Shown: positions 18,445-28,363 of the stretch, in pieces
Numbering within the stretch: position 1 is the first letter of the stretch
How the letters are laid out: each line of letters starts with the position of its first letter
From: M0108 sp044228795
GTDB taxonomy: Bacteria > Pseudomonadota > Gammaproteobacteria > Chromatiales > Chromatiaceae
Direction: 5' to 3'
Length of the DNA: 64,000 nt
Assembly (NCBI GenBank): GCA_044228795.1
Contig: JBGAUE010000001.1
Coordinates: 179,410 to 243,409, forward strand
Notes under the pieces: generated by a model
Databases searched by the model: none
Seen by the model: only the letters and a program-made list of their open reading frames with translations
Told to the model about the DNA's origin: nothing
Translations under genes and position numbers: made by a program

Positions 18445-18606
18445 CCATTGGGTGATTTTTGGCTAACTGACTGCCTACCCGTAGGAAGCTTCTCAATGCG
18501 ATTTAAGTACCTGGGGCGCTTGTCATTCCCAGTGTTCAGCCACAGCTTTAAGGCACCGGCATTGTTACCGTCCGGGGTCTACTAGCACCCCGAGGATAGA
18601 AACCCG

Positions 18607-18921
18607 ATGAATCGTGCCCAACGCATCCAGAACATCATTGCTCGCGAGCTAAATCCCCTCCATCTCGAACTGATCGATGAAACCACCCAGCATAATGCGC
18701 CTACGGATGGAGAGACCCACTTTAAACTCCTCGTCGTCAGCGACCGTTTCGCCGCCCTTAAACCCCTCGCTCGTCATCGCATCATCCATGGTCTGCTGGG
18801 AGAAGAATTTGCCGCTGGGCTGCATGCCTTAGCAATGCACACCTGGACACCGGAAGAATGGTTCCTGAAGGGTGGTCGGGCGCCAACATCACCTCCCTGC
18901 TTGGGCGGCGGTATGGATTAA
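18607..18921 (+). CDS. bolA: BolA family protein
   Basis: A 104-residue BolA-type protein. The family helix-turn-helix-like class II KH fold is seen with HFKLLVVSDRFAALKPLARH and VHxLL-like IIHGLLGEEFAAGLHALAMHTWTPEEW. BolA proteins pair with monothiol glutaredoxins in Fe-S cluster handling, and E. coli BolA also binds DNA. The invariant C-terminal His (in ALAMHTW) is present. No glutaredoxin is adjacent. It is followed by cytochrome c' after 93 bases. Confidence 0.88.
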   Translation: MNRAQRIQNIIARELNPLHLELIDETTQHNAPTDGETHFKLLVVSDRFAALKPLARHRIIHGLLGEEFAAGLHALAMHTWTPEEWFLKGGRAPTSPPCLGGGMD

Positions 18922-19014
18922 ATATCATATTTTCATAGAGTTAATCCGTTTCGTTCTAGCTGGTTTGCAGCCCTGGAGGCCGTATGTTACCCCGATAGAT
19001 ATATGAGGAACTTC

Positions 19015-19467
19015 ATGAAAAATGTCCTTGTTCTCGGTGTCATTTCACTTGCCCTCACTACCAACGCCATTGCTCAGGTCAAACCTGAGGATCAGATTAA
19101 ATTCCGTCAGGCCGGTTACAGCTTCATGAGTTGGAACATGGGCAAGATCAAGGTTAACCTGGAGGGTCAGTTTGACGCCAAGGAGGTTGAAGTCGCCGCC
19201 AACGCCATAGCTGGCATTGCTAATTCCCGCATGGGTGCCCTATTTGGACCGGGTACCGATAAAGGCATCGGCAACGTCAAGACCCGCGTTAAACCAGAGT
19301 TTTTCCAAAATAAGGAGAAGGTTGGCAAACTCGCTAAGGACTTCATCGCGGCCGCCAACAACCTGAGTAAGGTTGCCGCTAGTGGAGACAAGGCTGCCAT
19401 CAAGCAGGCCTTTGGCGATACCGGTGAGGCCTGCAAGGCCTGCCATGAACAATTCCGGATGGAATAG
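19015..19467 (+). CDS. cycP: Cytochrome c'
   Basis: A 150-residue periplasmic class II c-type cytochrome. The signal peptide ends at AIA-QVKPEDQ (residue 20/21). The mature protein is a four-helix bundle with the heme-attachment site CKACH at 140-144, near the C-terminus as in all cytochromes c'. These bind NO and CO at a five-coordinate heme and are common in purple bacteria. The start at 19015 is chosen because GAGGAA lies four bases upstream; the ATG at 19003 lacks a ribosome-binding site. A broken cytochrome b561 gene, its usual genomic partner, lies convergently downstream. Confidence 0.93.
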   Translation: MKNVLVLGVISLALTTNAIAQVKPEDQIKFRQAGYSFMSWNMGKIKVNLEGQFDAKEVEVAANAIAGIANSRMGALFGPGTDKGIGNVKTRVKPEFFQNKEKVGKLAKDFIAAANNLSKVAASGDKAAIKQAFGDTGEACKACHEQFRME

Positions 19468-19489
19468 CCCCTCTCGCCAACCCACCCGA

Positions 19490-19518
19490 AAGTCGCCCAC
19501 GGGCGGCATTTTCTTCTT
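19490..19518 (+). terminator. Weak terminator-like hairpin after cytochrome c' gene
   Basis: CGCC-CACG-GGCG followed by GCATTTTCTTCTT, 25 bases past the stop. The stem is short, so the call is tentative. Confidence 0.4.
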
Positions 19519-19544
19519 AATCTGCTCTGTTGTTACCCCCTGCC

Positions 19545-20223
19545 CTACCAGGAAGGCGCGGGTGGCGGTGGCTCGATGAAGACCCCGGATGCGGTAGCCA
19601 CCACTGCGAAGGCCAGAATCAGGGCGAAGAGAAAGGACCAATAACCACCCCCACTGGCCAGTTGGCCTGGGACTCCTCAACCTCTTTCATCCCCGTGATC
19701 ATGGGCATGATGAGGCTTTCCTTCTTTACCAGGGTGTAAAAGAGGATGGCGGCGGCATGAAGACCCGTCAGGGCGAGGACAAGGTTGAAATTTAGGCGAT
19801 GGATACGGGTAAGCCACTGGCTGACTTCGGCATCAACGAATAGGGTCAAGGGCCCCTGGAAGGCGATGTCGTCATTGGCGAAGAGGCCCGTGACCCCCTG
19901 AAGACCCAGGATGCCAAGCAAGGCGAGAACCGATAGGGCCCCCAGGGGATTGTGGCCCACCCCGCGCCATTCATCACGGAAATAGGCTACTAGCCGCCCC
20001 GACCCCGGGACAAAGTCGCTAAAGCGGGCATGGGTGGACCCGTAGAAGCCTTAGGTCAGACGGAAGCTCAAGAGGCCCAAAATGGTGAGGCCGATTGGAC
20101 CATGCCACTGGATGGGGCACCGCCAAGCTGACCTGTAATAAAGGCCGCTAGAACCATTGCAACCAGCAGCCAGTGGAAGATCTGGGTGGGAAGGTGCCAG
20201 ACACGAATGGGGTGTTTGTTCAC
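19545..20223 (-). pseudogene. Decayed cytochrome b561 gene (two frameshifts and a stop)
   Basis: Read on the minus strand from a GTG at 20223, the frame gives the b561 opening NKHPIRVWHLPTQIFHWLL. It shifts frame near 20110 and continues as WHGPIGLTILGLLSFRLT, meets an in-frame TAA near 20053, then reads GFYGSTHARFSDFVPG through GHNPLGALSVLALLG. A second shift near 19635 moves to the frame ending FALILAFAVVATASG and stops at 19545. All four membrane helices and histidines such as those in IFHWLL and IHRLNF are recognisable, so this is a recently inactivated di-heme membrane cytochrome. Sequencing error cannot be excluded, but three lesions argue against it. Confidence 0.85.
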
Positions 20224-20284
20224 CGATTGGCTGCTGCAGAGTATGTTACCGAGTCACAGTCGCGGATCGGGACCCGGGCCCGAC

Positions 20285-21166
20285 CTAACCCAGCCTGCCA
20301 ATATAGCGATCTCGGGCGGCCTTGGCGCGCTCGAAGACTTCCAGCAGGGCCTCCCCATCCCCACGCTCGACGTCAGCGGTCAGTTCAGCCAACTCACTTT
20401 GGAACCGCGCAAGCATTTGGCCGAGGGCCTGGCGATTGGCGACGCAGATATCTCGCCACATGATGGGGTGGCTGGAGGCAATACGGGTAAAATCTCGAAA
20501 GCCTCCGGCGGCGTAGCGAAAAATCTCGTCATTCTCACGCAACCGCGCCAGGCTATCGACCAGACTATAGGCCAGGAGGTGTGGCAGGTGGCTGGTGGCG
20601 GCCAGTACCTCGTCGTGGTGATCCACGGCCATTTGGGTCACCTCGGCGCCGCAGGCTTCCCACATAGCCTGGACCTTGGCGGTGGCTGCCGGGTCCGTTT
20701 CTGACAGGGGGGTGAGAATCACGCGCCGATTGCGGTAGAGTTCGGCGAAGGAGGCATCGACCCCGCTCTGTTCCGTGCCAGCGATGGGATGGCCGGGGAC
20801 GAAGAGCTTGGGCAACTGACCGAAGACCCGGCGGGCATCCGCCACCACGCTCCCCTTGACGCTACCGCCATCGGTCAGAATGGCGTCTGGGGCCAGATGA
20901 TCGCGAATAGCGGCGAAGGTCTCAGCCATAGCCCCCAAGGGTACAGCGATGAATACAAGATCGGCACCGGCCACCGCCTGTGCCGGATCCTGATGGTAGC
21001 GGTCGATCACCCCGAGCTCGATGGCCCGGTTCAGATTATCCAGCGAGCGCCCGCAGCCCACCACCTCGCCCACGAAACCAGCTCGGCGCAGGGCCCGGGA
21101 CAGGGAACCTCCGATGAGGCCGACGCCGATGACGGTCAGCCGCTGGGTGGCCGGATGTTTGATCAT
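20285..21166 (-). CDS. tyrA: Prephenate (or arogenate) dehydrogenase
   Basis: A 293-residue NAD(P)-dependent dehydrogenase of tyrosine synthesis. The Rossmann motif GVGLIGGS is at 15-22, and the active-site segments DGGSVKG, PGHPIAGTEQSG and DHHDEVLAATSHLPH (catalytic His) are present. There is no fused chorismate mutase domain, unlike E. coli TyrA; that activity is supplied by pheA two genes away. Its start overlaps the hisC stop by four bases, so the genes form one operon. Confidence 0.93.
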   Translation of the reverse strand: MIKHPATQRLTVIGVGLIGGSLSRALRRAGFVGEVVGCGRSLDNLNRAIELGVIDRYHQDPAQAVAGADLVFIAVPLGAMAETFAAIRDHLAPDAILTDGGSVKGSVVADARRVFGQLPKLFVPGHPIAGTEQSGVDASFAELYRNRRVILTPLSETDPAATAKVQAMWEACGAEVTQMAVDHHDEVLAATSHLPHLLAYSLVDSLARLRENDEIFRYAAGGFRDFTRIASSHPIMWRDICVANRQALGQMLARFQSELAELTADVERGDGEALLEVFERAKAARDRYIGRLG

Positions 21167-22275
21167 GGGGCCAGGGCCGCCGTCAAGGCGGCGAGCAGGC
21201 GGGCATTTTCCGCCTCACTGCCAATCGTGACGCGCAGGTGATTGGGCATGCCGTAGTTGGCTATCGGACGGGTGATACAGCCAGCGCGCAGCAGGGCCTG
21301 ATCGATAGGTCCCGCCGGGCGGCCCAGGTCGAGGGTGATGAAATTGCCCACAGAGGGGATATAGCCAATCCCCAACTTGTGGGCACCCTCCTCCAGTTGC
21401 CGCATACCGCGTCGGTTAAGCGCTAGGGAGGCCTGGATATGCGCCTCATCCGCCAGGGCCGCAATGGCCGCCGCCTGGGCGATGCTGTTGACATTGAAGG
21501 GCTGGCGAGCGCGATTGAGCAAGTCGGCGATGTGGGGGTGGCTGAGGCTATAGCCTACCCGGAGGGCCGCCAGGCCATGGACCTTGGAAAAGGTGCGGGT
21601 GACGATGAGGTTTGGGAACCGGTCCAGCCAGAGGGTGGCGTCCGGGAAATCCGGATCCTCAACGTATTCGGTGTAGGCCTCGTCCACCACGGCTACGCAG
21701 GTATCCGGCAGATCCGCCAAAAAACTGGCCAGGCTGTCGCTGTTGAGCCAGGTCCCGGTGGGGTTGTTGGGATTAGCGATCCAAACCACCCGGGTGCGCT
21801 CATTGACCAGAGACGCCATCGCCTCCAGGTCATGGCCATAGTCCCGGGCCTTGGCGACACGAGCCGTGGCCCCCACTGCCTGGGTACCAATGGCATAGAT
21901 GGCGAAGGCATGCTCGGAGAAGACCGACTCCTGTCCGGGATGAAGGAAAACGCGAGCCACCAGATCAAGGACATCGTTGGAGCCATTGCCGAGGGTAACA
22001 GCATCCGCCTCCAGGCCGTGACGCTCGGCCAGGACCTGGCGTAGCTCGAAGCCCCCCCCATCCGGGTAGCGCCCCAACTCAGCCAAGGCAGCCAGTGCCG
22101 CTTCCCGCGCCAGGGTGCCGGGGCCCAAAGGGTTTTCGTTGGAGGCCAGTTTGATCGAATTCGTGATGCCCAGTTCCCGCTCTAACTCGGACAGAGGTTT
22201 GCCAGGGAGATAGGGCTGTAAGCCAGGCAGGCCGGGAGCCGTCAGCTTGAGAAAGGGATTGACAAGGGTAGTCAT
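21163..22275 (-). CDS. hisC: Histidinol-phosphate / aromatic aminotransferase
   Basis: A 370-residue fold-type I PLP aminotransferase of the HisC family. The PLP lysine lies in TRTFSKVHGLAALRVGY, the Asn/Asp contacts in NPNNPTG and VVDEAYTEY, and the phosphate-binding Arg near the C-terminus in HLRVTIGSEAEN. Its place between pheA and tyrA suggests a role in the last step of Phe/Tyr synthesis as well as, or instead of, histidine synthesis (inference from context). Confidence 0.9.
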   Translation of the reverse strand: MTTLVNPFLKLTAPGLPGLQPYLPGKPLSELERELGITNSIKLASNENPLGPGTLAREAALAALAELGRYPDGGGFELRQVLAERHGLEADAVTLGNGSNDVLDLVARVFLHPGQESVFSEHAFAIYAIGTQAVGATARVAKARDYGHDLEAMASLVNERTRVVWIANPNNPTGTWLNSDSLASFLADLPDTCVAVVDEAYTEYVEDPDFPDATLWLDRFPNLIVTRTFSKVHGLAALRVGYSLSHPHIADLLNRARQPFNVNSIAQAAAIAALADEAHIQASLALNRRGMRQLEEGAHKLGIGYIPSVGNFITLDLGRPAGPIDQALLRAGCITRPIANYGMPNHLRVTIGSEAENARLLAALTAALAP

Positions 22276-22297
22276 ACTTTGGACCCGGCAGGAGTTA

Positions 22298-23380
22298 CTA
22301 AATCACGGCCTTGGGATATGAACCCAGAACCCGGAACAGGCTGGTGGTCCGGCGCAGAGTTTCCAGGGCCGGCGCAACGGTCTCGTCTTCACGGTGGCCC
22401 TCAATATCGACGAAAAAGACATAATCCCAGAGTCCCCGCCGCGAGGGACGGGACTCGATGCGAGTCATGCTGATACCATGGGCTGCCAGGGGTTCGAGCA
22501 GACCATAGAGGGAACCGGCCTCATTGTGACAGGAGAGCAGCAGGCTGGTCTTATCGTCGCCGCTGGGGCGGGCATCCTCAGTGCCGATCACCAGGAAACG
22601 GGTGGTGTTGCCCGGCTCGTCCTCGATACAGCGCTCCAGGATACCCAGGTCGTAGATATCCGCCGCTGCCTCGCCAGCCACCGCCGCCGCAGTGGGATGG
22701 CAGGCGGCGAGTCGCGCAGCCTCGGCGTTGCTGTCCACGGCAATACGCTCGGCCAGAGGCAGGTGGCGATCCAGCCAGCCCCGGCACTGGGCGAGGGATT
22801 GCTGGTGGGAAAACAGCGTTTGGATCTTCGCCAGGTCTAGCTCCCGGCTCATGAGGTGATGATGGATACGAAGGCTGACCTCGCCGGCGATATTGAGGGG
22901 GGAGCGCATGAACATGTCGAGGGTGTGATTGATGACCCCCTCGGTGGAATTCTCCACCGGCACTACCCCATAGTGGCAGGATCTGGCCTCGACCTCCCGG
23001 AAGACATCTCCGATACTGCCAACCGGCACCGTGTGGGCAGCATGCCCGAAGTGTTTGACCGCCGCCGCCTGGGTGAAGGTCCCCGCTGGACCCAGGAAGG
23101 CTACTGCCAGGGGTTGCTCCAGAGCCAGGCACGCGGACATGATCTCGCGGAAGAGACGGGCCATGGCCTCTCCGCTCAGGGGGCCAGGATTGCGGGCCTT
23201 GATGCGGCGCAGCACCTCCGCCTCGCGGCCGGGACGGTAAAACTGGCTGTCACCGACCTCGAGTTTGATGACAGCTACTTCATGGGCGCAAGTAGCGCGG
23301 GCACTGAGCAGGCGCAGCATCTCCTCATCGATGGCGTCGATACGTTGGCGCACATCCGCCAACCGGTCCTCGGAAGTCAT
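22298..23380 (-). CDS. pheA: Bifunctional chorismate mutase / prephenate dehydratase
   Basis: A 360-residue P-protein: AroQ chorismate mutase (about 1-90, LADVRQRIDAIDEEMLRLL), prephenate dehydratase (about 92-270, starting AVAFLGPAGTFTQAA and containing the catalytic NTTRFLVIG), and a C-terminal ACT domain with the phenylalanine-binding ESRPSRRGLWDY segment. It makes phenylpyruvate and is expected to be feedback-inhibited by phenylalanine. The start at 23380 fits the family; the frame extends further upstream and would overlap serA. Confidence 0.95.
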   Translation of the reverse strand: MTSEDRLADVRQRIDAIDEEMLRLLSARATCAHEVAVIKLEVGDSQFYRPGREAEVLRRIKARNPGPLSGEAMARLFREIMSACLALEQPLAVAFLGPAGTFTQAAAVKHFGHAAHTVPVGSIGDVFREVEARSCHYGVVPVENSTEGVINHTLDMFMRSPLNIAGEVSLRIHHHLMSRELDLAKIQTLFSHQQSLAQCRGWLDRHLPLAERIAVDSNAEAARLAACHPTAAAVAGEAAADIYDLGILERCIEDEPGNTTRFLVIGTEDARPSGDDKTSLLLSCHNEAGSLYGLLEPLAAHGISMTRIESRPSRRGLWDYVFFVDIEGHREDETVAPALETLRRTTSLFRVLGSYPKAVI

Positions 23381-23417
23381 GGCCCCGCCCTCCCCTGCCC
23401 TCCCTTGAGCCGAGGCA

Positions 23418-24602
23418 TCAGGCCTGTTCCTTCTCACAGCCTAGGCATCGGACCGAGAGTACCCCGGGGATCGTCCGCAACTGCGCCACCGTCTCCTTGG
23501 GCACCCATTGATTGACATCGATCAGGGTCACAGCGATGTCCCCACGCGAGCGGTTGAGCATATCGACGATATTGAGTCCCGCCGCTGCCAGGTCCGTAGA
23601 AATCTGCCCGACCATATTGGGCACGTTGCTATTGACAACAGCTAGGCGGAAACCGCCATTGCGTGGCAGCAGGATCTCGGGGAAGTTAACCGCGTTGGTG
23701 ACGTTGCCGTTCTCCAGCCAGCCGCGCACCTGGTCGGCGACCATGACGGCGCAGTTTTCCTCCGCCTCGACGGTCGAGGCCCCGAGGTGTGGCAAGGACA
23801 CGACGCGGGGGTGATCCTTCAAGAGGTTGCTGGGGAAATCGCAAACATAGGCATAAAGATGACCGGAATCCAGAGCCGCCACCGCCGCCATGTCGTCGAT
23901 GATGCCGTTGCGAGAGAAATTGAGCAGCACCCCGCCCTTGCGCATATGGCGCAGGCGCTCGCCATTGATCATACCGCGGGTCTCGTCGGTAAGCGGCACA
24001 TGAAAGCTAATGAAATCGGATCGGGCGACCAGGTCGTCCACGCTCAGGGCCTGCTGGACATCAGAGGCCAGTTGCCAGGCCCGCTGCACGGTAATGGTGG
24101 GATCGTAGCCGACAACCTTCATACCCAAGGCGCGAGCCACATTGGCAACTTGGACGCCAATCGCGCCGAGGCCAACCACTCCCAGGGTGCGACCTGGGAG
24201 TTCGAAACCGACGAACTGCTTCTTGCCGCTTTCCACCGCCTTGTTGATGACCGCGTCATCACCCTCCAGGCCGCGGGCGAAGGCCCAACCCTGGGCGATG
24301 TTGCGCGCCGCCAGCAGCATGCCCGCCACTACCAATTCCTTGACAGCATTGGCATTGGCGCCGGGGGCATTGAATACGGGTACGCCCCGCTCGGACATGC
24401 GCGCCACCGGGATGTTGTTGACGCCAGCACCGGCACGGCCCACGGCCCGCAGGGAGGCCGGGATTTCCATGTCATGCATGCTGGCGGAACGGACCAGAAT
24501 GGCGTCCGGGTGGGCAATTTCCGAGGCTACCTCGTACTTGTCGCGGGGAAGCCGGTCTAGACCGGCGACGGAGATATTATTAAGAGTCAGTATCTTGTAC
24601 AT
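23418..24602 (-). CDS. serA: D-3-phosphoglycerate dehydrogenase
   Basis: A 394-residue NAD-dependent enzyme for the first committed step of serine synthesis. The Rossmann motif GVVGLGAIG lies near residue 140, the catalytic His in LPHLGASTVEAE, and an ACT domain at the C-terminus (about 318-394, RLAVVNSNVPNMVGQIS). This is the short form without the intervening domain of the long SerA type. It lies 17 bases after serC, consistent with a serC-serA-pheA-hisC-tyrA operon. Confidence 0.94.
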   Translation of the reverse strand: MYKILTLNNISVAGLDRLPRDKYEVASEIAHPDAILVRSASMHDMEIPASLRAVGRAGAGVNNIPVARMSERGVPVFNAPGANANAVKELVVAGMLLAARNIAQGWAFARGLEGDDAVINKAVESGKKQFVGFELPGRTLGVVGLGAIGVQVANVARALGMKVVGYDPTITVQRAWQLASDVQQALSVDDLVARSDFISFHVPLTDETRGMINGERLRHMRKGGVLLNFSRNGIIDDMAAVAALDSGHLYAYVCDFPSNLLKDHPRVVSLPHLGASTVEAEENCAVMVADQVRGWLENGNVTNAVNFPEILLPRNGGFRLAVVNSNVPNMVGQISTDLAAAGLNIVDMLNRSRGDIAVTLIDVNQWVPKETVAQLRTIPGVLSVRCLGCEKEQA

Positions 24603-24619
24603 GATTAGTTCAGTAACTC

Positions 24620-25702
24620 CTAACCGAATTTGCGCTCGAACTCGGCCATGAAATCGACCAGGGTCTTGACGCCCTCTTCAGGCATGGCGTTATAAATGCT
24701 GGCACGCATGCCCCCGACGGAGCGATGGCCCTTGAGGGTCAGGAGCCCGGCACCTTTAGCCTCGGCCAGGAAGCTGGCGTCCAGTTCGGGATTGGCGAGG
24801 GTGAAGGGGACATTCATCCAGGAGCGGCAATCCGGACGCACCGGGTTGGCGTAAAAGCCCGATGCATCGATAGCGCCATACAGCAGCTTGGCTTTGCGTT
24901 CGTTGATGACCCCCATTTGCTCCAGCCCACCCAGTTCCCGCAGCCACTGGAATACCAGACCCGCCAGATACCAGGCATAGGTCGGCGGGGTGTTGTACAT
25001 GGACTCATTATCGGCGTGGATCTTGTAGTCGAACATGGTCGGCGTGCCCTCCATGGGCGCGCCGATGAGGTCCTCGCGGACGATGACGATAGTCAGTCCC
25101 GCCGGGCCCACGTTTTTCTGGGCGCCGGCGTAGATGAGACCGAAGTGGGAGACATCGAGGGGACGGGACAGGATGGTAGAAGACATGTCCGCCACCAGGG
25201 GGATGTCGCCGGTTTCCGGAATATAGGGGAATTCGACCCCTTCGATGGTCTCGTTGGGGGTGTAATGGACATAGGAAGCGTCATCGCCTAAGAGCAGGTC
25301 AATCTGGGCCGGCACACTGGTGAAACGACCTTCGATGCCCCCTTCCGTTACCGCTACGGTGCAATAACGCTTGGCCTCCTGGATGGCCTTCTTGGACCAG
25401 GATCCCGTCTTGATGTAGGCGGCGTCCTGGCCACCCCGCAGCAGGTTCATGGGTACCATGGCGAACTGACTGGAGGCGCCACCCTGCAGGAACAGGACCT
25501 TATAGTTGGCGGGTATCGCGAGCAGGGCGCGCAGATCCGCCTCTGCCGCCGCGGCGATGGACATATATTCCTTGCCGCGATGGCTCATCTCCGCCACACA
25601 CATACCGCTGCCTTGCCAGTCCAGCATTTCATCCCTGGCCCGGATGAGGACGGAGTCCGGCAGCATGGCCGGACCAGCGCTAAAGTTATAGGGTCTTGCC
25701 AT
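24620..25702 (-). CDS. serC: Phosphoserine aminotransferase
   Basis: A 360-residue PLP enzyme converting 3-phosphohydroxypyruvate to phosphoserine, and also acting in the pyridoxal phosphate route. It starts with the family motif YNFSAGPAMLP, and the PLP lysine is in IYAGAQKNVGPAG. It is the first amino-acid gene after gyrA, an arrangement (gyrA-serC) conserved in gammaproteobacteria. Together with pdxJ at 8738 it would supply two B6 steps, though the loci are separate. Confidence 0.96.
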   Translation of the reverse strand: MARPYNFSAGPAMLPDSVLIRARDEMLDWQGSGMCVAEMSHRGKEYMSIAAAAEADLRALLAIPANYKVLFLQGGASSQFAMVPMNLLRGGQDAAYIKTGSWSKKAIQEAKRYCTVAVTEGGIEGRFTSVPAQIDLLLGDDASYVHYTPNETIEGVEFPYIPETGDIPLVADMSSTILSRPLDVSHFGLIYAGAQKNVGPAGLTIVIVREDLIGAPMEGTPTMFDYKIHADNESMYNTPPTYAWYLAGLVFQWLRELGGLEQMGVINERKAKLLYGAIDASGFYANPVRPDCRSWMNVPFTLANPELDASFLAEAKGAGLLTLKGHRSVGGMRASIYNAMPEEGVKTLVDFMAEFERKFG

Positions 25703-25762
25703 GGTCGTAACTCCGTATCAATAGGAATATCAAAAAGTTGTTAAAATAATTGCCCGGCAATC

Positions 25763-28363
25763 TCAGGCACCCTCAACCGGTTCCTCGCCATCAGCGCCTT
25801 CTTCCTCGCCTTCACCGCCTTCCTCCGCGCTACCTTCCAGGGCAAGAATACGCTCCACACCCGCCAGGCGCTCGCCTTCATCGACACGGATGAGCTTGAC
25901 GCCCTGGGCGGTGCGGCCAACGGTGGGGATCTGCGCCACGGTGGTGCGCACCAGGGTGCCACCAACGGTAATGAGCATGATCTCGTCCTCAGGTCGCACC
26001 AGCACGGCCCCCACCTGGGCCCCATTGCGCGCGGAGGTGCCGATGGCGATCACACCCTTGGTGCCGCGCCCCTTGGTCGGAAAATCTTCCACCGGGGTGC
26101 GCTTGCCATAGCCATTCTCCGTCACCCCGAGCACAGTGCAAGTCGGATCGACCACGAGCATGGCGATGACCCGCTGGCCTGGGTCCAGCATGATGCCACG
26201 GACGCCATGAGCCCCGCGCCCCATGGAACGGACCTCGGTTTCCCGGAAGCGCACCGCTTTACCCGCGGAGCTGAAGAGCAGGATCTCTTGCTCGCCATCG
26301 GTAATGGCCACATCGACCAGGCGCTCATCCTCATGCAGGTCCAGGGCGATGATACCCCGCGACAAGGGCCGCGAAAATTCCAGCAGGGGCGTCTTCTTAA
26401 CCGTGCCCGCGGTGGTGGCCATGAAGACGAAGTGGCCTTCATCATACTCCCGCACCGGCAGGACGGCGTTGATGCGCTCGCCCTCGCCCAGGGGCAAGAG
26501 ATTGACCATGGGCCGGCCCCGGGCCGCCCTTCCGGCCTGAGGCAACTCATAGACCTTGATCCAATAGACTTTACCCAGGCTGGAGAAGCACAGGACGGTG
26601 TCGAGGGCATTGGCGACGAACAGCTTGTCGATAAAGTCCTCATCCTTGGTCGCTGTCGCCGAGCGCCCCTTGCCGCCGCGCTTCTGGGCCTGGTACTGAC
26701 TCAAGGGCTGGGCCTTGGCGTAGCCCGCGTGAGACAGGGTCACCACCATCTCCTCGGGGGTGATCATGTCCTCCAGGGTCAGGTCGGCGTGATCCGTCAT
26801 GATCTCGGTACGGCGGGCGTCGGCATACTGGTCGCGGATCAGCACGAGTTCGTCGCGAATCACCGCCATGAGACTGTCCGGGCAAGAGAGGATGGCGAGC
26901 AGATCGGCGATGGCCGCCAGGATCTCCTCGTATTCCTTGATGATTTTGTCCTGCTCCAGGCCCGTCAGACGATGCAGGCGCAGATCGAGGATGGCCTGGG
27001 CCTGGGCCTCGCCCAGTCGGTAACCCTCCGCGCTCAGGCCTAGCCCCGCATCCAAGTCGTCGGGACGGGTCTCGCTGGCGCCGGCTCGGGCCAACATGGC
27101 AGAGACTGCCCCCGGCCGCCAGAGGTGCTCCATAAGCCCCATTTTAGCCTCCCCAGGACTGGCGGAACGCTTAATGAGATCGATTACCTCGTCGATATTG
27201 GCCAGGGCCACCGTCAGACCTTCCAAGATGTGAGCCCGGCCCCGGGCCTTGCGCAACTCGAAAATAGCGCGCCGGGTCACCACATCGCGGCGGTGACGCA
27301 GAAAATACTCCAGCAACTGCTTGAGGTTGAGCAGGCGCGGCTGGCCATCCACCAGGGCCACCATATTGATGCCGAACACCGACTGCATGTTGGTGTGCTG
27401 GAAGAGGTTATTGAGCACCACATCCGGGTAGTGGTCGCGCTTGATCTCGACGACCATACGCATGCCGTCCTTGTCCGACTCGTCCCTGAGCTCGGCGATG
27501 CCCTCGATTTTCTTCTCCTTGACCAGTTCCGCCATCCGCTCCAGCAGCCGCGCCTTGTTGACTTGGTAGGGCAACTCGGAGACGATGATGGCCTCGCGCC
27601 CGCTGCGCTTCTCCGTCTCTACATGGGTGCGCGCGCGCATCACGACCCGCCCCCGCCCGGTCCGATAGGCCTCGCGGATACCCCGCACGCCATTGATGAT
27701 GGCGGCGGTCGGAAAGTCCGGCCCCGGGACCAGTTCCATGAGTTCCTCGATCCCGATCTCTGGCCGCTCGATCACCGCCAGGCAGGCCTCGATGACCTCG
27801 CGCAGGTTGTGCGGGGGGATGTTGGTGGCCATACCCACCGCGATACCGGAGGAACCGTTGACCAGCAGATTGGGAAAACGCGCCGGCAGGACCTTGGGCT
27901 CGTGCTCCGACTCGTCGTAGTTCGGCGAGAATTCGACGGTTTCCTTGTCCAGGTCTTCCAGCAGGCTATGGGCGATGCGCGCCATGCGCACCTCGGTGTA
28001 ACGCATGGCCGCCGGGGCGTCGCCATCCACGGATCCGAAGTTACCCTGACCATCTACGAGCATGTAGCGCATGGAGAAGGGTTGTGCCATACGCACGATG
28101 GTGTCATAAACCGCCGTGTCGCCATGGGGGTGGTACTTACCGATGACATCACCCACCACGCGCGCCGACTTTTTATAGGGCTTATTCCAATCGTTCCCCA
28201 ATTCGCTCATGGCAAAGAGAACGCGCCGATGAACGGGTTTGAGTCCGTCGCGCACGTCCGGCAAGGCTCGGCCCACGATCACGCTCATGGCGTAATCCAG
28301 ATAGGACCGACGCATTTCGTCCTCCAGATTGACGAGGAGAATTTCTTTGGCAAACTCCGGCAT
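25763..28363 (-). CDS. gyrA: DNA gyrase subunit A
   Basis: An 866-residue type IIA topoisomerase subunit. The DNA-cleaving tyrosine is in AAMRYTEVRM. The quinolone-determining stretch reads HPHGDTAVYD, with Thr at the position of E. coli Ser83 and the Asp equivalent to Asp87 kept; Thr is wild type in several gammaproteobacteria. The C-terminal part contains the GyrA-box QKRGGKG and beta-pinwheel blades, ending in an acidic Glu/Gly-rich tail. The start at 28363 (MPEFAKEILLVNLEDEM) is chosen by homology over a TTG 36 bases upstream. Confidence 0.96.
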   Translation of the reverse strand: MPEFAKEILLVNLEDEMRRSYLDYAMSVIVGRALPDVRDGLKPVHRRVLFAMSELGNDWNKPYKKSARVVGDVIGKYHPHGDTAVYDTIVRMAQPFSMRYMLVDGQGNFGSVDGDAPAAMRYTEVRMARIAHSLLEDLDKETVEFSPNYDESEHEPKVLPARFPNLLVNGSSGIAVGMATNIPPHNLREVIEACLAVIERPEIGIEELMELVPGPDFPTAAIINGVRGIREAYRTGRGRVVMRARTHVETEKRSGREAIIVSELPYQVNKARLLERMAELVKEKKIEGIAELRDESDKDGMRMVVEIKRDHYPDVVLNNLFQHTNMQSVFGINMVALVDGQPRLLNLKQLLEYFLRHRRDVVTRRAIFELRKARGRAHILEGLTVALANIDEVIDLIKRSASPGEAKMGLMEHLWRPGAVSAMLARAGASETRPDDLDAGLGLSAEGYRLGEAQAQAILDLRLHRLTGLEQDKIIKEYEEILAAIADLLAILSCPDSLMAVIRDELVLIRDQYADARRTEIMTDHADLTLEDMITPEEMVVTLSHAGYAKAQPLSQYQAQKRGGKGRSATATKDEDFIDKLFVANALDTVLCFSSLGKVYWIKVYELPQAGRAARGRPMVNLLPLGEGERINAVLPVREYDEGHFVFMATTAGTVKKTPLLEFSRPLSRGIIALDLHEDERLVDVAITDGEQEILLFSSAGKAVRFRETEVRSMGRGAHGVRGIMLDPGQRVIAMLVVDPTCTVLGVTENGYGKRTPVEDFPTKGRGTKGVIAIGTSARNGAQVGAVLVRPEDEIMLITVGGTLVRTTVAQIPTVGRTAQGVKLIRVDEGERLAGVERILALEGSAEEGGEGEEEGADGEEPVEGA

